From: Aliikangiella coralliicola
GTDB taxonomy: Bacteria; Pseudomonadota; Gammaproteobacteria; Enterobacterales; Kangiellaceae
Reading direction: 5' to 3'
Length of the DNA: 64,000 nucleotides
Assembly (NCBI RefSeq): GCF_007004725.1
Contig: NZ_ML660161.1
Span: 1 to 64,000, forward strand
Below the pieces are notes generated by a model. The model was not told where the DNA came from and did not search any database. It was given only the letters and a program-made list of their open reading frames with translations. Made by a program: the position numbers and the translations under genes. Every line of letters starts with the position of its first letter. Position 1 is the first letter of the stretch. Shown here piece after piece: positions 36,291 to 45,933 of this stretch.

Positions 36291-36752
36291 ATGGATATTC
36301 GAAAAGTAAAAAAATTGATCGAATTATTAGAAGAGTCAGGTGTGGCGGAAATCGAAATCAAGGAAGGTGAAGAGTCCGTCAGAATCAGTCGGGCGACAGC
36401 ACCGATTGCTGCTGCGCCGATGCATTATTCTACCGCACCAGCGCCTGCTCCAGCGGCGGCACCTGCAGCGTCAAGTGATGCTGCTGCACCAGCTGCCCCT
36501 GCAGCTGAAGAAGTATCTGGGCACCAGGTTAAATCGCCGATGGTCGGAACTTTCTACAGTGCTTCTTCGCCGGGCGCTAAGCCGTTTGTTGAGGTGGGCG
36601 ACCAGGTTAAAGTTGGCGATACTCTGTGTATTGTTGAAGCGATGAAAATGATGAACCAGATTGAAGCAGATGCCGCTGGTACGGTAAAGGCTATCTTAAT
36701 TGAAAATGGCGAGCCGGTAGAGTTTGACGAGCCACTTTTTATCATTGAATAG
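36291..36752 (+). CDS. accB: Biotin carboxyl carrier protein of acetyl-CoA carboxylase
   Basis: 153 residues: N-terminal domain, an Ala/Pro-rich flexible linker at about residues 35-72, and the biotinyl domain with the biotin-accepting lysine in [10 protein letters not shown] (about residue 119). AAGGTG precedes the ATG. Works with AccC encoded next; the carboxyltransferase genes accA/accD are not in the window. Confidence 0.97.
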   Translation: MDIRKVKKLIELLEESGVAEIEIKEGEESVRISRATAPIAAAPMHYSTAPAPAPAAAPAASSDAAAPAAPAAEEVSGHQVKSPMVGTFYSASSPGAKPFVEVGDQVKVGDTLCIVEAMKMMNQIEADAAGTVKAILIENGEPVEFDEPLFIIE

Positions 36753-36857
36753 GCGCGAGTAAGCCCTGTTAAATGAGTTCATCAAATTGATGAAACTGAC
36801 GAATACTCAATTGGATAGTTAATTGACTGTCCATGTAATTAATTTTTGGAAACTACG

Positions 36858-38201
36858 ATGCTAGATAAAGTTGTAATTGCCAATCGCGGAGAAATAGCGC
36901 TTCGAATACTCAGAGCTTGCCGTGAACTTGGCGTTAAAACGGTGGCAGTACATTCGACCGCGGATGAGAACTTAATGCATGTGAAATTAGCTGATGAATC
37001 TGTATGCATTGGCCCGCCGTCGCCACTTGAGAGTTACCTGAATATTCCTGCAATTATTGCCGCAGCAGAAGTAACCGACGCCGTCGCGATTCACCCTGGT
37101 TATGGGTTTTTAGCTGAAAATGCTGATTTCGCAGAACAGGTAGAACGAAGTGGATTTACTTTTATCGGCCCAACGGCAGAATCGATTCGCCTGATGGGAG
37201 ATAAAGTTTCAGCGATTACCGCGATGAAGCGTTCAGGTGTCCCTTGCGTTCCTGGTTCTGACGGACCTCTGGGAGATGATGATAAAGAAAACCTGATTAT
37301 CGCCAAGCGCATTGCTTATCCTGTCATTATTAAAGCCTCTGGCGGTGGCGGCGGTCGCGGTATGCGCGTTGTGCGTCGTGAAGAGGATTTGATTGAAGCG
37401 ATTGCCATGACTAAATCGGAAGCTAAAGCCGCGTTTAATAACGATATGGTTTATATGGAAAAGTTCCTCGAAACGCCCCGACACGTGGAAATTCAGGTGT
37501 TAGCAGATAATCACGGAAATGTTATCTACCTGGGCGAGCGAGACTGTTCCATGCAACGACGCCATCAAAAAGTGGTGGAAGAAGCGCCTGCTCCTGGAAT
37601 TACTGAAGAAAAACGCCGCTTTATCGGTGAGCGATGCGTTCAGGCCTGTAAAGAGATTGGTTATCGTGGCGCGGGTACTTTTGAATTTTTGTACGAGAAA
37701 GGTGAGTTTTACTTTATCGAAATGAATACAAGGGTTCAGGTTGAACATCCTGTGTCTGAAATGATTTCTGGCGTTGATATTATTAAGGAGCAGTTGAAGG
37801 TTGCAGAAGGCCAGCCGCTTTCTTACAAACAGGAAGATATTAAACTGCGTGGCCACTCTATCGAGTGCCGAATAAACGCTGAAGATCCTAACACTTTTAT
37901 TCCTTCTCCCGGCACGATTACCCGGTATCATGCCCCTGGTGGTCCAGGTGTTCGGTGGGATTCTCACATTTATTCAGGTTATAAAGTTCCGCCTTTCTAT
38001 GATTCGATGATCGGTAAGTTGATCAGCTATGGGGAAACTCGTGAAGTGGCTATGGCGAGAATGCAGATGGCGCTTGATGAAGTCGTCATTGATGGAATTA
38101 AAACTAATATTGAGCTACAGCGCCGAATAATGGCTGATGAGAATTTCCATAAGGGCGGCACCAATATTCACTATCTGGAAAAAAAGCTTGGGATAAGCTA
38201 A
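36858..38201 (+). CDS. accC: Biotin carboxylase of acetyl-CoA carboxylase
   Basis: 447 residues from the ATG at 36858; the in-frame TTG 12 bp earlier is unlikely. ATP-grasp enzyme: [13 protein letters not shown] start, [10 protein letters not shown], the glycine-rich [12 protein letters not shown] loop, [12 protein letters not shown] and [16 protein letters not shown]. Carboxylates the biotin of AccB, first step of fatty acid synthesis. Confidence 0.97.
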   Translation: MLDKVVIANRGEIALRILRACRELGVKTVAVHSTADENLMHVKLADESVCIGPPSPLESYLNIPAIIAAAEVTDAVAIHPGYGFLAENADFAEQVERSGFTFIGPTAESIRLMGDKVSAITAMKRSGVPCVPGSDGPLGDDDKENLIIAKRIAYPVIIKASGGGGGRGMRVVRREEDLIEAIAMTKSEAKAAFNNDMVYMEKFLETPRHVEIQVLADNHGNVIYLGERDCSMQRRHQKVVEEAPAPGITEEKRRFIGERCVQACKEIGYRGAGTFEFLYEKGEFYFIEMNTRVQVEHPVSEMISGVDIIKEQLKVAEGQPLSYKQEDIKLRGHSIECRINAEDPNTFIPSPGTITRYHAPGGPGVRWDSHIYSGYKVPPFYDSMIGKLISYGETREVAMARMQMALDEVVIDGIKTNIELQRRIMADENFHKGGTNIHYLEKKLGIS

Positions 38202-38234
38202 AGAGCCGGAATTTGGGATAAAGAAAATAACATT

Positions 38235-38275
38235 GAGGCTTTCCCGTTCAGGGAGCCTCATCGCTGTTTTACCAC
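38235..38275 (+). terminator. Probable terminator after accC
   Basis: GAGGCT and AGCCTC arms with inner CCC/GGG pairing, then a weak T-run (TCGCTGTTTT). Confidence 0.45.
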
Positions 38276-38352
38276 CGACGCTCTGGCATTGATTTTACCC
38301 ATCGATAAATTTGCCCCTTTTGAGCAAAGCCGTCACTAGAAATTCTATACAG

Positions 38353-38382
38353 GCAAAAAAAAATGCCCGCAATCTAGCGGGC
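38353..38382 (-). terminator. Terminator on the minus strand, end of the DUF4124 gene
   Basis: Read on the minus strand: GCCCGC-TAGATT-GCGGGC followed by A and about ten T. It lies some 270 bases after the gene's stop; no other gene is between. Confidence 0.7.
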
Positions 38383-38648
38383 GAATCAGGGGTTGAAAAA
38401 TCAAGTATTCAAAAAATTTAAGTTAGATTTCAGTAAATCTGAGTTCATTTTAGGGAATCACATTCGATTTTTCTGAGACGAGTTTAACAATAATAAATTT
38501 AAAAACTCGTGAAAAATGAGATATTTACGTCAAAATCGCAGGGTGAGCTTGTAACCGGCGCTGGATTGATTTGCTACTCGATGTCCTGTTTTGAACTGCA
38601 GGGTTTTGATTTAGCGCTATTGCTTTTATCGGGCAGATATTTAGCTTA

Positions 38649-39218
38649 TCACTTTCTTTGATTGCGAATTTTCGGATTGATATTGTGAAGTAAATTGAAT
38701 TTGATTGTTTCGCTGCTTTGGAGCTGTTTTCCGGTAGCGTCGACCACGATGAAACTCGCTGAGTGGGTGCCATAGGCAACTTTTGTAGCAACAAATTCAC
38801 CAGATTTGAGGTCGTCAGTGACCGGCTTGCCATCCAGAAAGAGCCGAATTGAATGGCCCTCTAGTAGTGTGGGCTCAATTTGAATTTTAAAACTCACTGC
38901 AGAGGCGTTGTTGCGTACAACACCATCAGCCTGGGGTTCGAGGAATGTCAGTGAGCGATAGGCATTTGAGAATTCTTGGTATCGGGCTGGCTCTGGTTTT
39001 TCAAGTAATACTTTATGCTTAGTGTCTATCTTCGGCTTTTTCATTTTTATCGCCGGAATTTCTTTCATTTCAATTTCATCAGCGCCGGCTCTGGGTTCAT
39101 CCGAATAATGTACGTTGCCATGTTTATCGACCCAACGATAGAGTTTTTTCTTCTCTTCTGCTGCAGCAGAACTGCTTAGTATGAGAAGGCCTAGTAAAGA
39201 AATAACGCACTTTTTCAT
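38649..39218 (-). CDS. DUF4124 domain-containing secreted protein
   Basis: 189 residues from the ATG at 39218, which gives a clean signal peptide ending in SSAAA. Residues ~25-60 are a DUF4124 domain (LYRWVDKHGNVHYSDEP). The C-terminal half is a beta-rich module with SIRLFLDGKPV and YGTHSASFIVVDATGK, resembling immunoglobulin-like periplasmic domains. Function unknown; DUF4124 proteins are periplasmic. Sits next to glnA on the same strand, as in several gammaproteobacteria, but has a terminator between them. Confidence 0.8.
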   Translation of the reverse strand: MKKCVISLLGLLILSSSAAAEEKKKLYRWVDKHGNVHYSDEPRAGADEIEMKEIPAIKMKKPKIDTKHKVLLEKPEPARYQEFSNAYRSLTFLEPQADGVVRNNASAVSFKIQIEPTLLEGHSIRLFLDGKPVTDDLKSGEFVATKVAYGTHSASFIVVDATGKQLQSSETIKFNLLHNINPKIRNQRK

Positions 39219-39316
39219 GATAGTCACCAAAGTGTGGATATCATTCTAAACTACCAAAATCTGACGATTTTGCAAAATATCCTGCGAATAACGATGAAAA
39301 ATGCGACTAACCGCAT

Positions 39317-39345
39317 AAAAAAAAGACCCAACCGGTGTTGGGCCT
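39317..39345 (-). terminator. Terminator of glnA
   Basis: On the minus strand: CCCAAC-ACCG-GTTGGG, then TCTTTTTTTT. 51 bp after the glnA stop. Confidence 0.85.
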
Positions 39346-39395
39346 TCATGTTTTGTGTAATCGGCCTAAACTTTGACAGTTGAGGCTTTGCCCGA

Positions 39396-40805
39396 TTAAA
39401 GGCTGTAGTACATATCAAACTCAGCTGGGTGAGTTGTCATGTTGACATAATTGACGTCTTCCAGCTTAAGTGCGATGTAGGAATCGATGTAGTCATCACT
39501 GAAAACGCCGCCTTTGGTTAAGAATTCACGGTCTTTGTCCAAAGCATCAAGGGCCATCTCAAGAGAACTGGCTACAGTAGGGATTTCAGCAGCTTCTTCG
39601 GCAGGTAGGTCATACAAATCTTTATCCATTGCGTCACCAGGGTGGATCTTGTTCTGAATTCCGTCAAGACCAGCCATCAACATTGCGGTAAATGCCAGGT
39701 ATGGATTCGCCATAGGGTCGGGGAAGCGCACTTCAATTCTGCGTGCCTTTTCGCTCGGTACATGTGGAATTCGAATAGAGGCGCTTCGGTTTTTCGCTGA
39801 GTAGGCGAGCATTACCGGTGCTTCAAATCCGGGTACCAGGCGTTTGTAAGAGTTAGTCGAAGGGTTAGCAAGTGCATTGATAGCGCGAGCATGTTTGATG
39901 ATGCCGCCGATATAGAAAAGAGCTTCTTCTGACAAACCACCATATTTGTTTCCAGCGAAGATATTAACACCATCTTTAGCAAGTGACTGGTGACAGTGCA
40001 TACCGCTTCCGTTGTCACCAACAACCGGCTTAGGCATAAAGGTTGCGGTCTTTCCATAGGCATGTGCAACATTATGGACAACGTATTTTAATACTTGAGT
40101 TTCATCGGCTTTTTCAACTAACGTGTTGAATTTAGTCGCAATTTCATTTTGGTTCGCAGTTGCTACTTCGTGATGGTGCGCTTCGGTTTTGATGCCTAAT
40201 TCTTCGAGAACAAGACACATTTGTGAGCGAATGTCTTGTGAAGAGTCAACTGGTGGTACTGGGAAGTAGCCGCCTTTGACACGTGGGCGATGACCCATGT
40301 TACCGTCATCGTAACGACGCTCTGAGTTCCATGCTGCTTCATTAGAGTCAATTTGATAAGACGCGCCTCTCATATCGATGCTGAATCGAACGTCGTCAAA
40401 AAGGAAGAACTCAGGCTCAGGACCAAAGAATACTGTGTCGGCAATGCCTGTTGATTTAAGATAGGCTTCTGCGCGCTTTGCAACAGAGCGAGGGTCACGA
40501 TCATAACCTTGCATAGTGGTCGGTTCTAATATGTCACAACGCAGGTTTAAAGTTGCGTCTTCGCAGAAAGGATCGACTACTGCTGTTTCTGGATCGGGCA
40601 TTAAAACCATGTCAGATTCGTTAATACCTTTCCATCCTGAAATTGATGAACCGTCAAACATCTTTCCTTCTTCGAGAAAATCTTCGTCAATGCAGTGTGC
40701 CGGTAAGGTTACGTGTTGCTCTTTTCCTTTTGTGTCAGTAAAGCGTAAGTCTACAAAAGAAATGTCATTTTCTTCGATCATCGCGAAGATATCTTTTTTA
40801 CTCAT
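39396..40805 (-). CDS. glnA: Glutamine synthetase, type I-beta
   Basis: 469 residues. Makes glutamine from glutamate, ammonia and ATP; dodecamer in the cytosol. Motifs: [24 protein letters not shown] (metal Glu), [42 protein letters not shown] (ATP) and the adenylylation tyrosine in DKDLYDLP at about residue 397. Its promoter region carries a consensus sigma-54 site and two NtrC-like dyads, so nitrogen control by NtrBC is expected. Confidence 0.98.
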   Translation of the reverse strand: MSKKDIFAMIEENDISFVDLRFTDTKGKEQHVTLPAHCIDEDFLEEGKMFDGSSISGWKGINESDMVLMPDPETAVVDPFCEDATLNLRCDILEPTTMQGYDRDPRSVAKRAEAYLKSTGIADTVFFGPEPEFFLFDDVRFSIDMRGASYQIDSNEAAWNSERRYDDGNMGHRPRVKGGYFPVPPVDSSQDIRSQMCLVLEELGIKTEAHHHEVATANQNEIATKFNTLVEKADETQVLKYVVHNVAHAYGKTATFMPKPVVGDNGSGMHCHQSLAKDGVNIFAGNKYGGLSEEALFYIGGIIKHARAINALANPSTNSYKRLVPGFEAPVMLAYSAKNRSASIRIPHVPSEKARRIEVRFPDPMANPYLAFTAMLMAGLDGIQNKIHPGDAMDKDLYDLPAEEAAEIPTVASSLEMALDALDKDREFLTKGGVFSDDYIDSYIALKLEDVNYVNMTTHPAEFDMYYSL

Positions 40806-40874
40806 GGTGGTTTCCTCAAAGAATTAAATCTGGGTAACTTTTATAAAAATATTTAGCAAGTGTGGCAACATTAA

Positions 40875-40890
40875 AGCAAGTTAGGTGCCA
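40875..40890 (-). promoter_or_regulatory. Sigma-54 promoter of glnA
   Basis: On the minus strand TGGCAC-CTAAC-TTGCT, an exact -24/-12 match. It predicts a start near 40864 and a leader of about 58 bases. Confidence 0.88.
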
Positions 40891-40918
40891 ATTATGTAGA
40901 AATTGGATTTTCCAATTT

Positions 40919-40935
40919 TGCACCGTTTCAATGCA
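40919..40935. promoter_or_regulatory. NtrC-like site 2 (proximal)
   Basis: TGCACCG-TTT-CAATGCA, matching the TGCACCA-N3-TGGTGCA consensus well on one arm and partly on the other; about 55-71 bp upstream of the predicted start. Confidence 0.55.
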
Positions 40936-40993
40936 ATTATAGCCAGCAAAAATAAAATTGATGACTTAATTTGGTGCGTTTAGGATTTATTTT

Positions 40994-41010
40994 TGCACTG
41001 TTTTGGTGCT
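40994..41010. promoter_or_regulatory. NtrC-like site 1 (distal enhancer)
   Basis: TGCACTG-TTT-TGGTGCT, 11 of 14 consensus arm bases. It lies about 130-146 bp upstream of the predicted start, the usual enhancer distance. Confidence 0.7.
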
Positions 41011-41207
41011 TTTGGTGAATTAAGCTTTTAATCTCAAAAAAAATCTGAAACGCCAATTTATTTCGTTTGAGCTCAAAGGCTATCACTGTTGATTTGGGTT
41101 TTGTCCACTGCACCGGATTTGACGTTGTAAAACAAGACAATGGATCTTTTATCAGGTCTATTTGGGAGCAAGCCAATGTTTCAAATCGTCTTAATATTAA
41201 TGCGCGA

Positions 41208-41552
41208 TTATGAGCGCGCTTTTTTCCCGAACAATCGACTGAGTTCTGCGGATAATTGTCCCGTTGCCGCGAGATATAGCATTTTATAGTCTCCCCGCAG
41301 TGACCAAAAAGGATGTTTAAAAGTCGCAGGTCGGTTTTTTTCGATAAAAAAGTGACCAATCCATGCGGGCCCATAGCCAACCAGCAGAACAATCGGTAAC
41401 CAGTGCCATAGTTGAAAGATTAGCAAGTAAACGAGCAATAGGTGAGAGAGAACGGTGCCCATATAATGCAATGCTCTTGAAAGCCGCATTTTATGTTCAC
41501 CGAGATAAAAAGGCCAAAACTCGCTAAACGAATGATATTCAGGTTGATTCAT
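41208..41552 (-). CDS. Mpo1-like / DUF962 membrane protein
   Basis: 114 residues from the ATG at 41552 (MNQPEYHSFSEFW). The family signature is FWPFYLGEHKMRLSRALHYMG near the start, then HFFIEKNRPATFKHPFWSLRGDYKM. Two to three hydrophobic spans. Yeast Mpo1 is a 2-hydroxy fatty acid dioxygenase with conserved histidines, several of which (EH, LHY, GH, HP) are present here; bacterial roles are not settled. Confidence 0.85.
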   Translation of the reverse strand: MNQPEYHSFSEFWPFYLGEHKMRLSRALHYMGTVLSHLLLVYLLIFQLWHWLPIVLLVGYGPAWIGHFFIEKNRPATFKHPFWSLRGDYKMLYLAATGQLSAELSRLFGKKARS

Positions 41553-41628
41553 TGTCGGCCTGTTAACTGTAAGCCCCACGGAAATGAGGCTTAGCTATTT
41601 TGCTGTCGGCTGTTAGCGTTATTTGTTG

Positions 41629-42426
41629 CTATTTGCCGCTTGTTTCTGGTTTTACGATTTCCAGTAATTCTACATCAAAGACTAAAATAGAACCGCCTGG
41701 AATAGGACCACGATCACTATTACCGTAACCTAATTCTGGTGGTACAACAAATTGGTATTTGCTACCCACGTCCATCAATTTAACCCCTTCAAGCCACCCT
41801 TGAATAACGCCGCCTTTTAGCGAGAATTCAAAAGGATTTTTGCCAACTGAGCTATCAAATTGGCGGCCATCGGTAAAGGTACCGGTGTAATGAACCTTTA
41901 CGGTATCGGTCGCTGATGGTTTCGCTGCGCCCTTCTTAGCGGCTTCAACCACTTTATACTGCAGGCCAGACTCTGTCTGTGTAAATCCTTTCTTCAGATT
42001 TTCGTCAAGGTAGACTTTATTTTCCGCCGTTTTGGCCGCTTGCGATTCCTGGCGTTTTTGCTGCTCAGCTAATCTGATTTTTTGTTGGAAAATCTGGAAT
42101 TCTTGGGCAAGTTCTTCACTAGTTAATTTTGACTGATTATCGAGCTGATCCATAAAACCCTGTTTAACTTTTTCGATATCCATGCCAAGGGACTTATACT
42201 CAGTGTTAAGACCGATAATATTATCTGCCATCTTTGCACCCAGCGCATATGCCATTTTGTGCTCGGCTTTTAATTCACCGCCGGCAGGAGCTTTGGTTGC
42301 TTTTTCTTTAGATGCTGTTGTTTGAGCATCTTTGACCTTGGAATCTGCAGCTTTTTCGGCTGATTGTTCTTGCTGACACCCTACGATAAGAGAGCTCATA
42401 GCAAGTGCTAAGATATATTTTTTCAC
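41629..42426 (-). CDS. FKBP-type peptidyl-prolyl isomerase lipoprotein
   Basis: 265 residues from a GTG at 42426 with AGAGGT before it; this start yields a lipoprotein signal (LIVGC), whereas the longer frame does not. Structure: charged linker, the FKBP N-terminal dimerisation helices (about 65-150), then an FKBP domain with VKVHYTGTFTDGRQFDSS, GWLEGVKLMDVGSKYQFVVP and GPIPGGSILVFDVELL. Similar to FkpA/Mip-type periplasmic foldases, here membrane-anchored. Confidence 0.9.
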   Translation of the reverse strand: MKKYILALAMSSLIVGCQQEQSAEKAADSKVKDAQTTASKEKATKAPAGGELKAEHKMAYALGAKMADNIIGLNTEYKSLGMDIEKVKQGFMDQLDNQSKLTSEELAQEFQIFQQKIRLAEQQKRQESQAAKTAENKVYLDENLKKGFTQTESGLQYKVVEAAKKGAAKPSATDTVKVHYTGTFTDGRQFDSSVGKNPFEFSLKGGVIQGWLEGVKLMDVGSKYQFVVPPELGYGNSDRGPIPGGSILVFDVELLEIVKPETSGK

Positions 42427-42654
42427 TGTAAACCTCTGGTTATTTTGCGGAGTCTGAGCCTCAATAGTTGAATCGCAAAAGTTTGCTGAAGCGCATATAT
42501 GAACGCGTCTTTTTGTTATCAACTATCTCAGACTGAATATTCTCGGTTTAATTGAGCGTATCAATTTCCCTTAAAGAGTAGGCAGTCTATACTCTAACAA
42601 GATAAAAAAGAAGACCCTACTACTCATACTCAGTTAATCAATTAAGGAATATCA

Positions 42655-43656
42655 ATGATCTTAAGCGGTCTTTGGCGACTAACACTTCTGATTTGCTTGA
42701 GCGCGATGCTTACAGCTTGTCAGCCAGAGAAAAAATCGATAGCAGAATGGCCCCATTCTGCAGTAGGGACTTTGGACGCGGCCATTTCACGAGATGGTCG
42801 CTTTGCATTAGTTTCATCGGTTAATTTTGGAGCAGGATATTGGGATCTTGAAAAAAATCAGCTTAAGTTTCAGTGGACTCATAACGACAACCCGGAAGAT
42901 GGAATTATTGCTGTAAATATCTCACCAGATGGAAGTCGGGCCATTACTGCGGACAAGCGAACATTCATTATCTGGAATACCAATTCAGGCAAAGCCTATG
43001 GTTATTGGGAAGCACCTGCTGACATTCGTGCGGTGGCCATTGCCAATAAAGGGCGCTATGTTTTGCTTGGTTTAGGCAGTGGAAAGGCGATTCATATTGA
43101 TATGAATACTGGCCGTCGGCTTGAGTTCACCGGGCATCGTAATGAGGCCGTTGCTAGTGTCGATTTATCTGCCAATGGCGTTTGGGCTTTTACCGGCGGC
43201 AACGATTATCGTGCGGTATTATGGAATACAAAAACAGGTAAACCGAGGCATTTATTTGAGCACGATACCAGGGTAACTCAGGTTAAATTAGGCATTTCAG
43301 GTAAAAAAGCTTTTACTTCAGGTACTTTAGGTAACGCAACCATTTGGGATATTCAATCAGGCGCGGAGATATCTCGATTATCGTTGAGACCGAGAGAGTA
43401 TGTGATTAGCGCAGCGAGTTTTTCTGAAGATGGCGGACAATTGTTGACCGGCGCGCCAGGCAAGGATATCAGTTTGTGGGATGTTAGTAGTGGCGAACGC
43501 TTGTTCCGTTGGACTGCGAGAACAAGAAAAGAAGGAAAGCCGGGGGGCGCGATTATTTATGCGGTCGGGTTCTCCGAGGATGGAAGACACGTATTGAGCG
43601 AGAGTTCTGCGGGTTATGGTGAGAAGTGGTCGTTGGCTGACGCTCGAACAAATTGA
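42655..43656 (+). CDS. WD40-repeat lipoprotein
   Basis: 333 residues with signal and lipobox LTAC (Cys about residue 22). Six or so WD40-like blades follow, each with a 'GR.A...S...W' rhythm: SRAITADKRTFIIWN, GVWAFTGGNDYRAVLWN, GKKAFTSGTLGNATIWD, GGQLLTGAPGKDISLWD. Probably an envelope protein-binding propeller, ligand unknown. It precedes the sigma factor gene by 279 bp on the same strand. Confidence 0.82.
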   Translation: MILSGLWRLTLLICLSAMLTACQPEKKSIAEWPHSAVGTLDAAISRDGRFALVSSVNFGAGYWDLEKNQLKFQWTHNDNPEDGIIAVNISPDGSRAITADKRTFIIWNTNSGKAYGYWEAPADIRAVAIANKGRYVLLGLGSGKAIHIDMNTGRRLEFTGHRNEAVASVDLSANGVWAFTGGNDYRAVLWNTKTGKPRHLFEHDTRVTQVKLGISGKKAFTSGTLGNATIWDIQSGAEISRLSLRPREYVISAASFSEDGGQLLTGAPGKDISLWDVSSGERLFRWTARTRKEGKPGGAIIYAVGFSEDGRHVLSESSAGYGEKWSLADARTN

Positions 43657-43935
43657 CCGGTAAAGAAGAACGCATTGCGATGCAAAATTAACCCAGCGTT
43701 TTGCTAGAGTTAAAGAGTCTGTTATCCTGTGCCGAAAGAGTGATACCTCGCCGCATAGATAGATAAGAAAGCGCTGGCAATTTTGATAGAAGAGACAAAG
43801 CATTTTTATGTTTTCTTCGTGATAGTTTGCTAATGCCTGGGTCGTTTGCGCGGGTATGATAAATACCAGTTTTGAAAATGTTGTTGGTGACACTGAACAT
43901 TTTGAAAACGAATAAGCATTTTTAGGGGCTGTAAA

Positions 43936-44568
43936 TTGTCTAATTCAGAGCGGTCTAAATCAGAAAAAGCACAATCAGAAAAAGACCTGATCAAAAATTT
44001 GCTGGCTGGTGATGAAGCAACTTTTGAGTCCACGTTCAATCAATATTATTCCCTGATGTTTTCTGTCGCTCAGTCGATTGCTGGTAGCTCGATTGCCGAT
44101 GAGGTCATTCAGGAAGCCTGGATCTCAGCATTAAGAGCATTGCCCAAGTTTGAAGGGCGGTCTTCGCTGAAAAGCTGGCTTATGAGGATTGTTGCTAATG
44201 AAGCGAAAACACGGCGACGCAAAGAATCCCGCTCGGTTTCGCTGGAATCGATGCAGGAAAGTTGGGCGACAGATCCTCGGTTTGACGAGAAATCCCACTG
44301 GGTTAATCCAAGCTCTCAATGGCATGGAGATACGCCGGAAGATTTATTGTTAGCTAAAGAATTACAGGATTGTATTAGTAAAAATCTTGAAAAGTTGCCA
44401 GAGAATCAAAGAGCAGCTTTACAGATGCGAGATGCGGCGGGATTATCAATGGATGAATTGTGTAACATCCTCGATGTTAGCCCGTCTAATGTTAGAGTTT
44501 TGTTACATCGCGCGAGAGATAAAGTTTTGCAAGTTATTGATCATTTTGAGCTGACGGGAGAATGCTAA
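43936..44568 (+). CDS. RNA polymerase sigma factor, ECF type
   Basis: 210 residues starting at TTG 43936 with AGGGG nine bases before. Region 2 is FNQYYSLMFSVAQSIAG to ADEVIQEAWISALRAL, region 4 is LPENQRAALQMRDAAGLSMDEL with DVSPSNVRVLLHRARDKV. The linker between is long and charged. The stop overlaps the start of a zinc-finger gene, a translationally coupled anti-sigma arrangement. Regulon unknown. Confidence 0.9.
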   Translation: MSNSERSKSEKAQSEKDLIKNLLAGDEATFESTFNQYYSLMFSVAQSIAGSSIADEVIQEAWISALRALPKFEGRSSLKSWLMRIVANEAKTRRRKESRSVSLESMQESWATDPRFDEKSHWVNPSSQWHGDTPEDLLLAKELQDCISKNLEKLPENQRAALQMRDAAGLSMDELCNILDVSPSNVRVLLHRARDKVLQVIDHFELTGEC

Positions 44569-44831
44569 TGTTGCCATCATGTAAACAAGTAGCAGAGCAG
44601 CTTTCCGAAAACATTGATCAGCCAGTGACCGGTTTTCGTTGGTTAAAGTTAAAGTTGCATTTGTTAATGTGCGCTTATTGCCGCCGGTATGGTAGTCAAA
44701 TTGAGATTTCGTCTAAAACCATAAATCTGATGGGTCAGGAGAAAAAGCCTAGTGAAGCACTCAAGGAAAAGATGATGGCTCACTACCGCGATTGCCGGTG
44801 TGATGATAAGGATGATAATGAGTCGCGTTGA
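44568..44831 (+). CDS. Zinc-finger anti-sigma-like protein
   Basis: 87 residues from the ATG that shares its A with the sigma gene's stop (TAATG); an ATG at 44562 in the same frame is an alternative. The zf-HC2 motif HLLMCAYC (H-x3-C-x2-C) lies near residue 29, preceded by a CKQVAEQLSE helix. No membrane segment, so a soluble ZAS-type inhibitor that could sense thiol oxidation or metal. Confidence 0.8.
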   Translation: MLPSCKQVAEQLSENIDQPVTGFRWLKLKLHLLMCAYCRRYGSQIEISSKTINLMGQEKKPSEALKEKMMAHYRDCRCDDKDDNESR

Positions 44832-44872
44832 AACTTCGGCTAAGCTCTCGTCAGAGCTCGATTTTAATTAGT

Positions 44873-44900
44873 AAGGCCGGATATTAATCCGGCCTTTTTA
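44873..44900. terminator. Bidirectional terminator between anti-sigma gene and bamE
   Basis: Near-perfect 10-bp stem AAGGCCGGAT/ATCCGGCCTT with ATTA loop and TTT on the plus side. It sits between two convergent genes. Confidence 0.85.
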
Positions 44901-44911
44901 ATTTAGGTAGC

Positions 44912-45235
44912 TTATTGGGTTTTTAAGCTTTCGGGTATATCATAGTCGCCGGCGGCTGATACCAGTTTATCCCCGTCAAAAACCAGCTCCAGCTTCTTTT
45001 TAACCATTGTTCCGCGGTTAGAGTTCTTATAGCTATACAGGTAAATCCATTTGTCATCGGCAAAGGCATCGTCAACAACCGGCGAGCCCAGAACAAATAC
45101 CACCTGGTTTTTTGTCAATCCGGCCCTGAGTTTGTCTATGTCTTTCTGGGCAAGAATATTGCCTTGTTGAATATCAAGCCGGTATACGCATGCGCTTAAG
45201 ACAAACACCAAAATGATCGACAGCTTTTTAATCAT
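44912..45235 (-). CDS. bamE: Outer membrane assembly lipoprotein BamE
   Basis: 107 residues from the ATG at 45235; lipobox LSAC near residue 14. BamE/SmpA/OmlA features: VYRLDIQQGN, DIDKLRAGLTKNQVVFVLGSP and KWIYLYSYKN. Accessory of the BAM complex that inserts beta-barrels in the outer membrane. Divergent from fur, as in many gammaproteobacteria. Confidence 0.94.
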   Translation of the reverse strand: MIKKLSIILVFVLSACVYRLDIQQGNILAQKDIDKLRAGLTKNQVVFVLGSPVVDDAFADDKWIYLYSYKNSNRGTMVKKKLELVFDGDKLVSAAGDYDIPESLKTQ

Positions 45236-45373
45236 GTAACTTCCCAAGCAAATTATTTCTAAAGAATTATGTGATAATGTTTTTAACGCGTTATGAAATA
45301 CAATTTCATAGTCTGAGACGTATTCTATATGAATTTGTGCAAAATGCTTCAAAAATTGAATATAATATGCCAC

Positions 45374-45423
45374 ATATACCTAAACTACGCGGAAGAACAG
45401 CTTTCACAGTAGTTTGGGTATAT
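45374..45423. repeat. Long dyad in the bamE-fur gap
   Basis: ATATACCTAAACTAC and GTAGTTTGGGTATAT pair over 15 bp with one G-T, separated by 20 bp. It lies about 70 bases before fur. Either a DNA-binding site or a hairpin in the fur leader. Confidence 0.7.
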
Positions 45424-45492
45424 AGTCAACGGAGAGACTAAAAGATTCCAATTTCCAGCTAATTTTCCTGACAAATATTTTCGGAGTGTACT

Positions 45493-45894
45493 TTGAGCAA
45501 TCAACAACTAAAAGATGTCGGCCTGAAAGTGACCCTGCCAAGATTAAAAATCTTAAGTATCCTGGAGCACAGCGAGCAGAAGCACTTGAGTGCAGAAGAC
45601 GTCTACAAGCTTCTTTTAGAAGCCGGAGAAGATGTGGGGTTAGCGACGGTTTACCGTGTTTTGACCCAATTCGAATCTGCCGGATTAGTCGCTCGCCATA
45701 ACTTTGAAGATGGGCATGCGGTATTTGAGCTCAATAGTGATGACCACCACGACCATATGGTCTGTGTTGATTCTGGAGACGTCATTGAGTTTGTTAATAA
45801 GCAAATCGAAGAACTACAGCACCAAATTGCTGAGGAACATGGGTATGAGCTTATTGATCATAACCTGGTACTGTACGTTAAGAAGAAATCATAA
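45493..45894 (+). CDS. fur: Ferric uptake regulator
   Basis: 133 residues starting with TTG (CGGAG nine bases upstream; no in-frame ATG nearby). DNA-binding domain LKVTLPRLKILSIL..AEDVYKLLLEAGEDVGLATVYRVLTQFE; metal sites HDHMVCVDSGDVIEF. It has only one cysteine in that motif and lacks the C-terminal CxxC of E. coli Fur, as in Pseudomonas Fur. Represses iron uptake genes when Fe2+ is bound. Confidence 0.95.
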   Translation: MSNQQLKDVGLKVTLPRLKILSILEHSEQKHLSAEDVYKLLLEAGEDVGLATVYRVLTQFESAGLVARHNFEDGHAVFELNSDDHHDHMVCVDSGDVIEFVNKQIEELQHQIAEEHGYELIDHNLVLYVKKKS

Positions 45895-45933
45895 CCCCTT
45901 CCAATTATTCAAAGCGTGACCGAAAGATAAGTT

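Noticed and set aside
38525-38833. Minus-strand frame overlapping the end of the DUF4124 gene
   Set aside because: Composition is unlike a real protein and it overlaps a supported gene in another frame.
40937-41392. Minus-strand frame covering the glnA upstream region
   Set aside because: It runs through the NtrC-like sites and the DUF962 gene; no support as protein.
45240-45373. Upstream extension of bamE to 45373
   Set aside because: It would hide the lipoprotein signal; the ATG at 45235 gives a standard BamE.
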